Source: Algoriphagus terrigena DSM 22685
Lineage (GTDB): Bacteria; Bacteroidota; Bacteroidia; Cytophagales; Cyclobacteriaceae
Reading direction: 5' to 3'
NCBI RefSeq assembly: GCF_000429445.1
Contig: NZ_AUBW01000034.1
Coordinates: forward strand, 1-34,896
DNA: 34,896 nt
Position 1 is the first letter of the stretch; each line of letters begins with the position of its first letter. Below, one piece after another: positions 1 to 8,248 of the stretch. Made by a program: the position numbers and the translations under genes. The notes beneath the pieces were generated by a model, which searched no databases, had not been told where the DNA came from, and saw only the letters and a program-made list of their open reading frames with translations.

Positions 1-226
1 TTCAATTCCAGAACGGTGCGATTGAAGGGAGGCCGGAGAACATGTGCAGCGTCTCGCCAATCTTATTTCAATTCCGGTATGGTGCGATTGAAGGTCGATA
101 ACCTATATTCATCTGGTAAAGTTTATCCATATTTCAATTCCAGTATGGTGCGATTGAGTGCCTGAGGTTGGTCTCCACAGGGGCTCTCCATACCTCGTTT
201 CAATTCTAGAATAATGCGATTGAGAA
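1..226. CRISPR. End of a CRISPR array, four repeats visible, 66-bp period
   Basis: Four imperfect copies of a roughly 30-bp repeat begin at about -1 (cut by the window edge), 65, 131 and 197, exactly 66 bp apart, leaving three unrelated 36-bp spacers at about 29-64, 95-130 and 161-196. The repeat starts ATTTCAATTCC and ends GGTGCGATTGAAGG. The repeats decay toward the cas genes: the last copy (197-226) differs from the consensus at about eight positions. The repeat is partly self-complementary (TTCAAT and ATTGAA), so either strand would give an ATTGAA-type crRNA handle. The minus-strand handle ATTGAAAT/C is the better conserved one. The decayed copy on the cas side argues that the trailer end is here and the leader is off-window. 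Orientation is left open. Confidence 0.93.
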
Positions 227-314
227 GTAAGCGATCTTGTCCCGTCCATCTCCGGTCCGGTATTTCCTCGCAAGGTCGCCCCCAAGATTGAACATCTTGA
301 GGGCTATATGAAAA
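227..314. other. Spacer between array and cas7, possible relic repeat and hairpin
   Basis: These 88 bp separate the last clear repeat from the cas7 stop. They are not A/T-rich as leaders usually are. ATTTC at 262-266 and GATTGAA at 286-292 fall almost one 66-bp period after the previous repeat, so a fifth, nearly erased repeat is possible. The stretch 283-299 also forms a hairpin (CAAGAT, 5-nt loop, ATCTTG) just downstream of cas7 on the minus strand. No U-run follows, so it is not a classical terminator. Confidence 0.35.
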
Positions 315-1376
315 TTATGCATTTACAAGTTGCCCCTCATAATCATAGGCAGACATTAACTCCACCAGCTTTTCCTCGGCTTTGGATGTGGCATCCACTT
401 TCTCACTCTTGGTATGGATAAATGCACCAGCTTGGAGAGTTACGAATGTGTCTACTCCCGGTATGCTTTCATCCACGATAGGATCTGCTTTTCTGGAGTC
501 CTCTTCAGAAAGCTTTGCACGGATACTTCCGGCTATTAAGTTGGCGTTGTCACTGATAGACACCGCGAGTGTATCCATTAAGCTAAAGGTCCTTGACTGA
601 TTGGAGGTGATCCTCCAGTTAATTATTGCATGAGCCAGTCCTGGAATCCATCGGTCACGAAGTTTTTTTGGAGCAACTAGACAGGGTCCAAACACATTGG
701 ACGATTCAATCCATCCTTCTTCTTTTAATTTACCGATAGTTGATTCTGCCATCTCCGGCTCAAAAGAATTGACACCTACCGAGAAAAGTCTCCTTAGATC
801 AATTGCAATATCGAAGACAAATAATCCGGTAGCACGGCTATTATTTGGAATCCATTTTCTGCTCAAACTTCTGTCTTTTCCTTGAAGTAGAGCTACTATT
901 TCTTCCTCAGAAAGTTCATTGTTCTTTTCGTCCCGAACGATCACCCGATTGTTAGGGCGATCACTTCTGTCGAAGGAAGCATTCTCGGAGTCCATTCCTG
1001 CCAAGAGGGGATGTAATGCTCTCATTGCAGAAATTGACAATGGACTTCTTCTTTTCAAAGTCCTGTCGGTTCCTCCTTTGGAAGCTTTCATCCAACCTCC
1101 GAAAAGTTGATCAGCGTAAGTAGGGTCACAAGTACCATAAACTTCTCCCTCCTTTAGTTCTTTTTGTTTGTTAACATCAAAAAGAAATGTCGTTGGCGAA
1201 GGCGCTTGATTGATTGCATCACACAAAGCATCAATAAGGGACCTTTTAACTTGTTGCCCACTGGAAAAAGGGATTCTCCTGTTAAATTGTGTGTCGTAAT
1301 AATATTTCTGTCCATCTGAGACATTAAAGACAGTATGTTCGGCTCTTTTCAGGGTTCTGATATAGATAGTGTTCAT
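315..1376 (-). CDS. cas7: Type I Cas7 backbone protein (Csp1/DevR-like)
   Basis: This 353-aa protein is the likely Cas7 RNA-binding backbone subunit of a type I Cascade complex, where about six copies coat the crRNA. Its N-terminus (MNTIYIRTLKRAEHTVF, then a PFSSGQQVKRS segment at about 36-46) resembles the Cas7/DevR-type proteins of Bacteroidota type I-B-like systems. I suspect the variant sometimes called I-PGING (Csp1), but I assign this from memory of the family. It is the last gene of a six-gene leftward operon, 51 bp after cas8 and about 90 bp from the CRISPR array. The ATG start at 1376 is preceded by an A/T-rich stretch with no Shine-Dalgarno, as is normal in Bacteroidota. The position next to cas8, cas3 and cas5 supports the call more strongly than any single motif does. 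Confidence 0.85.
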   Translation of the reverse strand: MNTIYIRTLKRAEHTVFNVSDGQKYYYDTQFNRRIPFSSGQQVKRSLIDALCDAINQAPSPTTFLFDVNKQKELKEGEVYGTCDPTYADQLFGGWMKASKGGTDRTLKRRSPLSISAMRALHPLLAGMDSENASFDRSDRPNNRVIVRDEKNNELSEEEIVALLQGKDRSLSRKWIPNNSRATGLFVFDIAIDLRRLFSVGVNSFEPEMAESTIGKLKEEGWIESSNVFGPCLVAPKKLRDRWIPGLAHAIINWRITSNQSRTFSLMDTLAVSISDNANLIAGSIRAKLSEEDSRKADPIVDESIPGVDTFVTLQAGAFIHTKSEKVDATSKAEEKLVELMSAYDYEGQLVNA

Positions 1377-1427
1377 GGGAATATGTTTTAAATTATTTGT
1401 GATACTTTATAATTTTATAGACTCTTG

Positions 1428-2744
1428 TCAAGAGTTTTTGTCGATATAAGCATAGTCAAATTTTAGTAGCGTGGCGAAATAACCGTATTCCTCATTTGTC
1501 ATGAGATGAACCTCATCTTTTAACGATTTAATGGCTGCTAAATCTTTTCCTTCAAGATCCTTCACCATCTTGGTTAAGGCTTCTATAAACCCTCGTTTGG
1601 AAGTGGAAGCAAAAAGCTCTTTTTCAATCAGCGTTTTTCTATCCAACTTGGTGCCTTCTGATCTATACTTTTGAATGGTCTTGGCCAACTCTAAGGTATA
1701 ATCTGTGATTTCTTCTTTGTTTCGTGTTAACATAGCGACTAACCAGGTTTTGTATGCTTGATAATTTATTGTGTCTTCTTCTTTTTTAAAGGTTAAATTC
1801 TTCTCTTCAGTCATATATTTCTTCAAGCTGTCAGGCCTTAGCGCTTGCAGACCTATACTGCCCAATTCGCACGCCCGCTTGATATGCATCCCGAATAGAC
1901 TTTCAAATTGATTGGGATCCGAATAAACTCCCCCAAAAAGCTTTTTGTAAATATCGATTAGCCGCGATCCAGATTTGAACTGAAAAGGGATAAAGCCTAT
2001 AGTCTTATTGGTCTGTCCAAAACCATACACATAGCCCATCATTTCATCATTGGGGAACTGCGTTGATAGACTAAAAAACAATTGGCTCCAGCTCACGGTA
2101 GCTACTTCAGCCAAACTTGTATCCACTTTGAATATTCTCTGGTTGGTAAGTTCCGAAAAATCAAAGTCTTCCCGGTATTCCCTTGGATTTAGCGAATAGG
2201 TTAACCATTGTCCATTCCACGTGTTGATTTGATTTCCTCGAAGTTTTTCCAAAGTAGGATCGTTCAAGTACTTTCGATAGAATTTCCAGCCCTCAAAAGT
2301 TTGGAGTACAATGTCAGGTTGATCAAAAAGAATGGTATAGCCTCCCGCTACACCAATACCAAGACTGCTTCCAATCCAAGAAAGATAAACTTCATCTTCA
2401 TCCATCGGAATTACCACATCGCTGACCAAGCCGGAAGTGCTGGCATACTCCTTCGATTCGGAAGCAGGATACCCCAAAGCAAAACTCGCATCCGGAATTT
2501 CATTTTCTGCCTTTTCAAAAAGATTTTCCAGCTTTTCTATCCTCTCATCTACTGTAAGTAAATGAGGTTTTTGTCCACCTTTCATTTGAACAAAAGGGGA
2601 GTTGGTTACCCATTGCATGTATTTGGGATGGTTGTAAAATAATTCCCAATACTCTTTCTCAAAAAAATCCTTTGGGGAAAGTGCTTTAGCGTATTTCTCG
2701 TTATATGCTTTGAGAAAAGTCCTGCCTATTACTGCCGTGATCAT
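1428..2744 (-). CDS. cas8: Type I Cas8-like large subunit (Csp2-like)
   Basis: A 438-aa protein sits between cas3 and cas7, in the slot of the Cascade large subunit that recognises the PAM and recruits Cas3. It has no zinc-finger cysteines and no catalytic motif that I can recognise, and Cas8 proteins diverge very quickly, so the call is mainly positional. It begins MITAVIGRTFLKAYNEKY and carries a helical, charged C-terminal third (about 330-438) that would suit the Cas8 C-terminal helical bundle. The start ATG overlaps the cas3 stop as ATGA (2741-2744), which implies translational coupling. It is possibly the Csp2 family of the I-PGING variant. A profile search against Cas8 families would settle the subtype. 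Confidence 0.75.
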   Translation of the reverse strand: MITAVIGRTFLKAYNEKYAKALSPKDFFEKEYWELFYNHPKYMQWVTNSPFVQMKGGQKPHLLTVDERIEKLENLFEKAENEIPDASFALGYPASESKEYASTSGLVSDVVIPMDEDEVYLSWIGSSLGIGVAGGYTILFDQPDIVLQTFEGWKFYRKYLNDPTLEKLRGNQINTWNGQWLTYSLNPREYREDFDFSELTNQRIFKVDTSLAEVATVSWSQLFFSLSTQFPNDEMMGYVYGFGQTNKTIGFIPFQFKSGSRLIDIYKKLFGGVYSDPNQFESLFGMHIKRACELGSIGLQALRPDSLKKYMTEEKNLTFKKEEDTINYQAYKTWLVAMLTRNKEEITDYTLELAKTIQKYRSEGTKLDRKTLIEKELFASTSKRGFIEALTKMVKDLEGKDLAAIKSLKDEVHLMTNEEYGYFATLLKFDYAYIDKNS

Positions 2745-4888
2745 AGTATTTGGTTAGTTACGTCAAAGTTGTTTTCCTTTATTTTCTTTACATCTAGGCC
2801 GGTCTCAAGATCATATGCTTTATTAGGGACGATAAAGGGCTTGTTTCCTTTGTGTGCTTGGGTCATTCCCCGCACGGCAAAATACCTTACCGGTATTTCC
2901 AATTCCAGTCTCCTTTCGAAATCCGCGTTCTCATATTCTTCTAGGTCTCCTTCGCATATGCAGGAAACTGAATCAATGTCCAGAAGCCGCATTAAAATAG
3001 GATCACGACTGTGTGTTAGCTTAGTAAGGGAAATGCGCCCATCTGATTTGAATACAGCATGTTCTTCGATATTCATGAAATCTATCACAGGAAATACATG
3101 GTCAATCTTCCCCTGCAAATCCCGCTCTTTTAAAACTTTGTCGTCCTCCAAAACATCATAGGATCTTTGGAGTACTTCCACATCATAGGGTAGGGCGTCA
3201 TTTTTATTTTCCGGCGGGGCGATTACATAGATAGGCTTGGTTTTTCCTATGGTGTCTTCGGTTCTTTTTCGGTTAACCCGACCAAAACGCTGAATCAACG
3301 CATCGATAGGGGCTGTCTCTGTCACCATTAGGTCAAAACTGATATCCAGGCTTACTTCTACGATCTGGGTGGACACCACAATGCAGGCTTTCGCTGAAGT
3401 ATTGAATTCTCCGTTCGGATTTCCGTCCTCATCCAAGCCTAGTAGTAGTTTTTCTTTAAAATTTCTGTCACCTCTTTTGAAGCGGCTATGGAGCAAAAGA
3501 ATCGGAGTATCAGGATACAATTGTTTTAAATTGAGATAGGCTTCCTGAGCCCTGACGACCCGATTATAGACCACCAGTACTTTTTTGTCCCCTTCAATAG
3601 CCTGATTAACAAATGGCAAACTCTCTTCAAATGAATTGATTTTGTGTAGGGTATGCCGGTCAAAATCATCCAGCTCTTCGGGGGTTAGTTTTTCCTCCAA
3701 AATATCACCCTCCAATTCTTCGACTATTTTCTGATACAGCTTCGTTGGCATAGTGGCCGTTCCTATATGAATGGCACAATCCAATCGCTTAAGAATCTGA
3801 ACTAATTTCAGTACGATTGCCTGAGAAACTCCCGTATAAGTATGGATTTCATCCAAGATGATATCGCAACCTTTTAAGTCAAGCAGCATGGCTTCATAGC
3901 CTTTCATCCCAAAAGCAATCGCTGCCAATTGATGGGGCGTCAGGATTTTAATCGCCGAACCAAAAAGCGGCTGTAAAACGCTCTCCTCTTCCTTGCCATT
4001 TTGTCGCACCACCACGGAGGCCGAATGCAACACTCGGATATCCAAGTCCGGATTGCACGGTTTTAAATCCTTGGACACCCGTTTAAACATGGCATTGATA
4101 GATGCCTGAAATGGGAGTGTATAAAAAACCCGGCCCTTTGTTCTCTTGAAAAGGTAGTCCGTTTTGCCGGCACCCGTACTGGCGACAACAAGGGTGTGTT
4201 TCCTTGTTGAAGAGTTTTCTCTGGTTGAAAGTGGATAAAGGGGATGCGTCCGGTTATAAAAAGTAAGGTTGGGTATCCGGAAAGCCCTTTCAAGGTTTTT
4301 CTCAGTACTGTAGATCAGCGCTGAAGCAAAGTGATCTGCCCCCATCAGCAATCCTCTCCACTCAGCAAATCCTCTGGTTTTCGTTTGTTTTTCACAATAG
4401 GACACTGCGAAAGACAAGTTTCGACGGGCCGTTTCTTCGCCAAACGGGGTGCATTGTACCCCAAGATCATTTAGAAGATTAAAAGCACTGGGTGACCATT
4501 GTTCCCATTTGCCAACATGATAATCGATATACTCATACCCGTTCTCTAAATCTAACAACCCCTTGTCTCCAGCATCGTTTTTTGCAGACTTGTGGTGGGC
4601 AATGACCATATCCAATAGTGCTGGATAATCATGTTCAGAAAAGGCAGATAGAAAAAGTAATGAGCTTATTTCATGTCTGAACACTTTGCTGTTCCGCCCA
4701 TTTGCTCTTACTCTTTTTTGAAATTCAGGATGGACTTTTCCTATATCGTGAAGAATAGCACCGCCGCCAGCGACAGATTTGTCCATTTGCAGATAGTTAG
4801 CGAATGACTTCGCTGCATAAGAAACATGCAAAAGGTGGTCCTTCAGAGGAGTAAATTCAGGACCAGATTTAGCAAGTAGAATTTCCAT
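2741..4888 (-). CDS. cas3: Cas3 HD nuclease-helicase
   Basis: This 715-aa Cas3 unwinds and degrades target DNA after Cascade binding. The N-terminal HD nuclease domain shows H18/H21, the metal-binding LHDIGK pair H47-D48, a conserved H in FRHEIS near 72, and IAHHKS near 97. The superfamily-2 helicase follows: Walker A STGAGKT near residue 239, DEIH box near 344, and motif VI QRFGRVNR near 536. All key residues look intact. The length is normal for a fused HD-helicase Cas3 of types I-B and I-C. The start codon overlaps the cas5 stop by one base (TAATG at 4886-4890) and the stop overlaps the cas8 start, so the three genes are tightly coupled. Confidence 0.97.
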   Translation of the reverse strand: MEILLAKSGPEFTPLKDHLLHVSYAAKSFANYLQMDKSVAGGGAILHDIGKVHPEFQKRVRANGRNSKVFRHEISSLLFLSAFSEHDYPALLDMVIAHHKSAKNDAGDKGLLDLENGYEYIDYHVGKWEQWSPSAFNLLNDLGVQCTPFGEETARRNLSFAVSYCEKQTKTRGFAEWRGLLMGADHFASALIYSTEKNLERAFRIPNLTFYNRTHPLYPLSTRENSSTRKHTLVVASTGAGKTDYLFKRTKGRVFYTLPFQASINAMFKRVSKDLKPCNPDLDIRVLHSASVVVRQNGKEEESVLQPLFGSAIKILTPHQLAAIAFGMKGYEAMLLDLKGCDIILDEIHTYTGVSQAIVLKLVQILKRLDCAIHIGTATMPTKLYQKIVEELEGDILEEKLTPEELDDFDRHTLHKINSFEESLPFVNQAIEGDKKVLVVYNRVVRAQEAYLNLKQLYPDTPILLLHSRFKRGDRNFKEKLLLGLDEDGNPNGEFNTSAKACIVVSTQIVEVSLDISFDLMVTETAPIDALIQRFGRVNRKRTEDTIGKTKPIYVIAPPENKNDALPYDVEVLQRSYDVLEDDKVLKERDLQGKIDHVFPVIDFMNIEEHAVFKSDGRISLTKLTHSRDPILMRLLDIDSVSCICEGDLEEYENADFERRLELEIPVRYFAVRGMTQAHKGNKPFIVPNKAYDLETGLDVKKIKENNFDVTNQIL

Positions 4889-5472
4889 TAGTAGGAGGAG
4901 ACAGGTTGCCCAACGACTTTAATCCAGCCATACATCGGCTCATTGCTTGCTCTATGGTAGCCTACTAAAAATGATTGTTCATTTTTTTCAAACACCAATT
5001 CAAAGCCGGGAAATAGTTCTTCATCTTCCCCAAATATCTTTTCAGTTGTCTCAATCACTTCACCCGGATACATCATGTCTTCATTCCTACAGAGACACAC
5101 ATGCTGTTTTGCTGCGATGGAAGCATCTTCGGCGGATAAAAAAGCCAAATGAAGAATTGGGTTTTGCAAAACACCTCGTATCAAGATTGCTTTTGGCCGG
5201 TCAAAAAGAAACTCTTTTCCTTTTCTGGTTGAATTCCACCCCCTGGTTTGAATCACTTCCTGTTGCCCTGATACCTGATCGTAGGAGAGTCTGTGACCTA
5301 CTATTTTCTGAATGCCCTGTGATCCCAGTAACTCCGGGAACAATTTCTTCTCCATCCCCTCAATGATAGAGGGGGTCAGAAACTGCTGGCTGAATGTCTC
5401 ACTATCTCGTACTGCCGTCCAGGGCTTGATAAATCCAAATGGACCCGAATATTTAACCACGTAGTAGTTCAT
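4888..5472 (-). CDS. cas5: Type I Cas5 subunit
   Basis: This 194-aa Cas5 is the Cascade subunit that caps the crRNA 5' handle. The N-terminal strand and loop MNYYVVKYSGPFGFIKPWTA, followed by a SQQFLTPSIIEGMEKKLF segment, is typical of the RAMP-fold Cas5 of Bacteroidota I-B-like systems. The length fits. The gene lies 7 bp downstream of the second cas6 and overlaps cas3 by one base, in the usual cas5-cas3 order of this variant. It is less likely to be a catalytic I-C Cas5, because two dedicated Cas6 nucleases are encoded directly upstream. Confidence 0.85.
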   Translation of the reverse strand: MNYYVVKYSGPFGFIKPWTAVRDSETFSQQFLTPSIIEGMEKKLFPELLGSQGIQKIVGHRLSYDQVSGQQEVIQTRGWNSTRKGKEFLFDRPKAILIRGVLQNPILHLAFLSAEDASIAAKQHVCLCRNEDMMYPGEVIETTEKIFGEDEELFPGFELVFEKNEQSFLVGYHRASNEPMYGWIKVVGQPVSSY

Positions 5473-5479
5473 CTTGAAA

Positions 5480-6142
5480 TTAATTTAAAGCCCCAAAACC
5501 AATTCCTGTACTGTTACCCACCCCAACATTCCATGCAAACCCGATTTGTTCAGGTGTACCTTTCACAAGCACAGGACAAATGCTTGCCCGGTTCATTATT
5601 CCATTATAGTTGACAAGCTTAGTGTGAGCGGATCGATAATCTGGGTCAAATGAGATGGACATTCCATCTGGATTGATTCCTGCCAGCGACATTTTCTTGT
5701 GCATGGATTGTGTAAGAAAATCATTGGCTTCGGCATCATTGAATAAGCAGTGCTTCACCCGATCTTCCTCTTTCTTTTTTATTAGAACTGGACTGCCTAC
5801 TGAGAAGAACTCTTCCCCGCGTTCAAACGAAGGGGTATTCTGAAGTTTGATCTCCAATACACGCATTCCCGCAAAGAGCTCAGGTTGATCTATCGCTCCT
5901 TTCATTATCCTTTTGATCAACTGTTCATCGTGGGCACTGATGAAAAAGCTCGAGCCCCGAGGGAAGTTGAGTCCTCCGTTTCCCTTCTTCGCTCCTTTAA
6001 GCCAGGAAAACGAGTGTTGGGAAATTGAGCCATGCACAGCATTATTTTGACCAATCCATTTGTGAACTGTCCCTGTTAAATGTGGAATGTGGTCAAAAGG
6101 AACAACTGTGATATTCGCACTGACAGAAATGATGATTCGCAT
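5480..6142 (-). CDS. cas6: Cas6 pre-crRNA endoribonuclease, second copy
   Basis: This 220-aa Cas6 cuts repeat RNA to release crRNAs. The ferredoxin-like RAMP fold is suggested by the N-terminal MRIIISVSANITVVPF strand. A histidine-rich segment at about 20-45 (TGTVHKWIG, then HGSISQHSFSW) could hold the catalytic His. The C-terminal glycine-rich loop is GVGNSTGIGFG, a hallmark of Cas6. It is clearly not a duplicate of the upstream Cas6: the length, N-terminus and internal sequence differ. The gap to the upstream gene is only 4 bp. Cas6 enzymes are repeat-specific, so this one may serve the local array while the other serves a different array, or one may be a stable handle-binding subunit. Confidence 0.88.
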   Translation of the reverse strand: MRIIISVSANITVVPFDHIPHLTGTVHKWIGQNNAVHGSISQHSFSWLKGAKKGNGGLNFPRGSSFFISAHDEQLIKRIMKGAIDQPELFAGMRVLEIKLQNTPSFERGEEFFSVGSPVLIKKKEEDRVKHCLFNDAEANDFLTQSMHKKMSLAGINPDGMSISFDPDYRSAHTKLVNYNGIMNRASICPVLVKGTPEQIGFAWNVGVGNSTGIGFGALN

Positions 6143-6146
6143 GTTT

Positions 6147-6965
6147 TTAATTAATATTTGTTGTCGTTACCGGATACTCCTTCACCTCCACACACCCAAA
6201 CCCCTGGCTTCCCAAATGCCCAAATCCGGCATAGTAGCCGATCTCCTGCAGTTCCACAGGTGCGGTCAACTCAAATTCATAGCTGTATCCGATTAGCTTG
6301 GTTTGCTGAGGAGTCAACTGCTTAATAGTGACCCCGTTTTTGAACACCTTCCCCAATACCTCTAAGGACAGATTTGGTCGATCCTCGGAAAGGCAGTTGT
6401 CATTTGTGGTCAAGGATTGGGATAGCGCCAGACTTTTCGAAAGAAGATTTTCCAGAATCAGATCACTATAGCCTCTATCCAGAGGGTTGAGATAATCCTC
6501 CCCGCCGCTCTCACGCTTTCGTTTGGCCAATATGGGAGACAGGCATCGATAGCGCATGGTGGTAAGAAACAAGGGTTTTGCTACGGCTTCTATCCGTTGG
6601 ACTTGATAGGTGGTTCCGGAGATCTTATCACCCAAAAAGATCTCTTGGTGTTGAAACAAACCCTTTATAAACTCCTCCGCTATCCGGTCTACCAAAAAAC
6701 TGACCTCAAATGCCACCTCTTTTCCAAAATGTTCGATCCGGCCGGACTCTGGGAGAACCTTAAAACCTTTGAAAAACAATCTGGAGAACGTAAACAGCCG
6801 AAATGGTTTGCCATTCGCCCGATATCCCTGCTGGTGAAGAAACTCAGCGAAGTCAGAATCTGCCTGATCAACTATCCTGTAAATGGCCGATGATAGCTCA
6901 TACTGGTAGTTAATGGGAAGGAATCTTCCCGTTCCTGTTCGCTCTAGTATCAGTTTGAATCTCAT
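6147..6965 (-). CDS. cas6: Cas6 pre-crRNA endoribonuclease, first copy
   Basis: I choose the ATG at 6965, giving 272 aa, because MRFKLILERTGTGRFLPINY followed by YELSSAIYRIV is the classic Cas6 N-terminus. The reading frame stays open upstream to a TTG at 7049, but that extension has no family resemblance. The C-terminus holds the glycine-rich loop GFGHLGSQGFG typical of Cas6. It is the first gene of the cas operon. A perfect palindrome lies about 115 bp upstream of the chosen ATG. This protein is closer to the common TIGR01877-type Cas6 than the second copy is. Having two distinct Cas6 genes side by side is unusual and suggests crRNA processing for more than one repeat family. Confidence 0.93.
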   Translation of the reverse strand: MRFKLILERTGTGRFLPINYQYELSSAIYRIVDQADSDFAEFLHQQGYRANGKPFRLFTFSRLFFKGFKVLPESGRIEHFGKEVAFEVSFLVDRIAEEFIKGLFQHQEIFLGDKISGTTYQVQRIEAVAKPLFLTTMRYRCLSPILAKRKRESGGEDYLNPLDRGYSDLILENLLSKSLALSQSLTTNDNCLSEDRPNLSLEVLGKVFKNGVTIKQLTPQQTKLIGYSYEFELTAPVELQEIGYYAGFGHLGSQGFGCVEVKEYPVTTTNIN

Positions 6966-7080
6966 GGCTAGTGATGGTCGATTGGAATTGTCGGGTTTCA
7001 GTTTTTTCTGATCGTGAGTGAAGACCAAGTCAGCTTTCCTCCCCGTCAATTTTCAATGATACTGAATTTTATAGGTTAAA

Positions 7081-7102
7081 AAATACCCAGTACTGGGTAT
7101 TT
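7081..7102. promoter_or_regulatory. 22-bp perfect palindrome upstream of the cas operon
   Basis: AAATACCCAGT is followed directly by its exact reverse complement. The palindrome lies 116 bp upstream of the cas6 ATG. A weak Bacteroidota -7-like element (TATCATTG on the minus strand, 7054-7061) lies just downstream, so the palindrome would sit at or near the -33 region. This is the geometry of a dimeric repressor operator. No regulator gene is encoded next to it. Confidence 0.5.
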
Positions 7103-7110
7103 ATTGGTGT

Positions 7111-7135
7111 TTGTCACTGATTGTCAGAATTGTCA
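7111..7135. promoter_or_regulatory. Three TTGTCA direct repeats upstream of the cas operon
   Basis: TTGTCA occurs at 7111-7116, 7121-7126 and 7130-7135, spaced 10 and 9 bp, about one helical turn each, on the same DNA face as a multi-site activator would need. They are immediately upstream of the 22-bp palindrome. I infer a regulatory array; no binding protein is known from the sequence. Confidence 0.35.
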
Positions 7136-7300
7136 ATCTTTGATTTGAGACAGCTCAGAGACTAAAAAATGCCAAGGGGTCATTGAAGACGTTCGAAAAT
7201 TTGCTTCCAAATGACTTCTTCAACGTACCTGAAATTGTTGGCTCCAAAAGGATAAAAATTGAACTTACATTTTTTCATTCCTCGCAATACTCCCAGTTCG

Positions 7301-7408
7301 CTACTCGATCAAAATCCTCCGGCCTTCGCCGTCCATACTGGCCTCAAGGGTGATTTCCTGACCGACCTGTTGCCTGTATAGAATGGAAGACTGGTAGCCC
7401 AGAGGGTT
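7301..7408 (-). pseudogene. Possible C-terminal remnant of a lost gene
   Basis: The minus strand reads NPLGYQSSILYRQQVGQE followed by ITLEASMDGEGRRILIE and a stop. It has a protein-like composition, but two stop codons lie directly upstream where the repeat element begins. It looks like the 3' end of a gene truncated by insertion of the repeat. I do not recognise the family, and the stretch is short enough to be chance. Confidence 0.3.
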
Positions 7409-7430
7409 TTATTAGGTTTGGACCAGCTTG

Positions 7431-7500
7431 CAGGAGGACAAACCGTTAGGAAACAGCCCGGTTGGCTGTTTTAGGTTTGGGCCAGCTTGCAGGGTAGGGT
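7431..7500. repeat. 70-bp interspersed repeat, copy A
   Basis: About 85% identical to 8249-8318. It contains a hairpin, AAACAGCC (7451-7458) with GGCTGTTT (7464-7471), followed by TTAGGTTTGGGCCAGC. The tail segment also occurs just upstream (7411-7433), making a local tandem with about 60-bp spacing. Confidence 0.8.
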
Positions 7501-7740
7501 TCAATCTTGACCTTTTGGTCCTTTTGGGTCAAAGTTTGCCCCCGATTGTTTCAGGGCCAAAAGGACGAAAAGAAAGAAACTTTCGAAGTCCCAAAAGACC
7601 CCTCTCAACGGTTTCTCAACTCCACTTTTTGAGTTCGCGACTTATCAAGAGGTTTTAATAAATAAAAAATAGTTTTAAATTGTTGTTTGACAAGGGCTTA
7701 GCGCCAAAGAAAAGCTATGTAAAACCTATTAAAAGCAAAC

Positions 7741-8163
7741 ATGGGAAAAGATAAAGAAAGAGAAGGTTGGGAGGTAAATCGGATTATTGATGAACTCACC
7801 AATTTTAAAAAGTATGGATTCAAAACCAAAAATGGGTTTCTTACTGCAGCTATACTTTCCATGCAGGAAAAACAGGATTTTCAAGCAAAAAAGGTTGGTG
7901 AAATATTAGACCAGATTGCCAACTTGATTCATGTGCTTGAGGCAGAAAGAGATGTAGTTGTAAATTATGAAATGCCTAAGGATAAAGCCGACTTGCATGT
8001 TAAACTTTTAAAAGCTGCTTCAATCCTTGCAAACACCAACATTGTTAAAAACAACCCTGCAAATTGGGTGGAACAGAACGAGGGAACTTTAATATCCGGA
8101 GAAGAAAAAGCTCATTCTAAAGATTTTAAACGTGGGAAAAAGTATAGATATGGATGGGCATAA
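7741..8163 (+). CDS. Unknown 140-aa helical protein
   Basis: I do not recognise this protein. It is charged and predicted mostly helical by eye, with no signal peptide or membrane segment, so it is probably cytoplasmic. A Gln/Ile/Leu/Glu-rich stretch at about 38-70 could form a coiled coil, and the C-terminus is basic (KDFKRGKKYRYGWA). Base composition is A/T-rich like the downstream defence operon and unlike the flanking repeats. The gene stands alone and is bracketed by two copies of the same 70-bp repeat (7431-7500 and 8249-8318), so it may be a mobile or recently inserted passenger. The ATG at 7741 is the first in frame after an A/T-rich leader. Confidence 0.65.
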   Translation: MGKDKEREGWEVNRIIDELTNFKKYGFKTKNGFLTAAILSMQEKQDFQAKKVGEILDQIANLIHVLEAERDVVVNYEMPKDKADLHVKLLKAASILANTNIVKNNPANWVEQNEGTLISGEEKAHSKDFKRGKKYRYGWA

Positions 8164-8248
8164 TTTCCCTAAATCCACATTAGCTCTTTAAGATCTAGAA
8201 ACCTCCTTCCCTCTCACTTTTTCCATTTCACCCCCAAAAATACCCTTA

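Larger units (their letters stand above)
7136..7740. other. Repeat-rich intergenic region
   Basis: About 600 bp without an intact gene. It holds a short coding remnant (7301-7408), one full copy of a 70-bp interspersed repeat (7431-7500) and a partial copy of its tail just before it (about 7411-7433). The last 120 bp are A/T-rich and likely carry the promoter for the following gene. Confidence 0.6.

Noticed and set aside
283..299. Hairpin after cas7 as an intrinsic terminator
   Set aside because: The stem is only 6 bp with a bulged extension, and no U-run follows on the minus strand.
7047..7049. TTG start for the first Cas6 (300 aa)
   Set aside because: The extra 28 residues are not Cas6-like, while the ATG at 6965 gives the typical N-terminus MRFKLILERTG.
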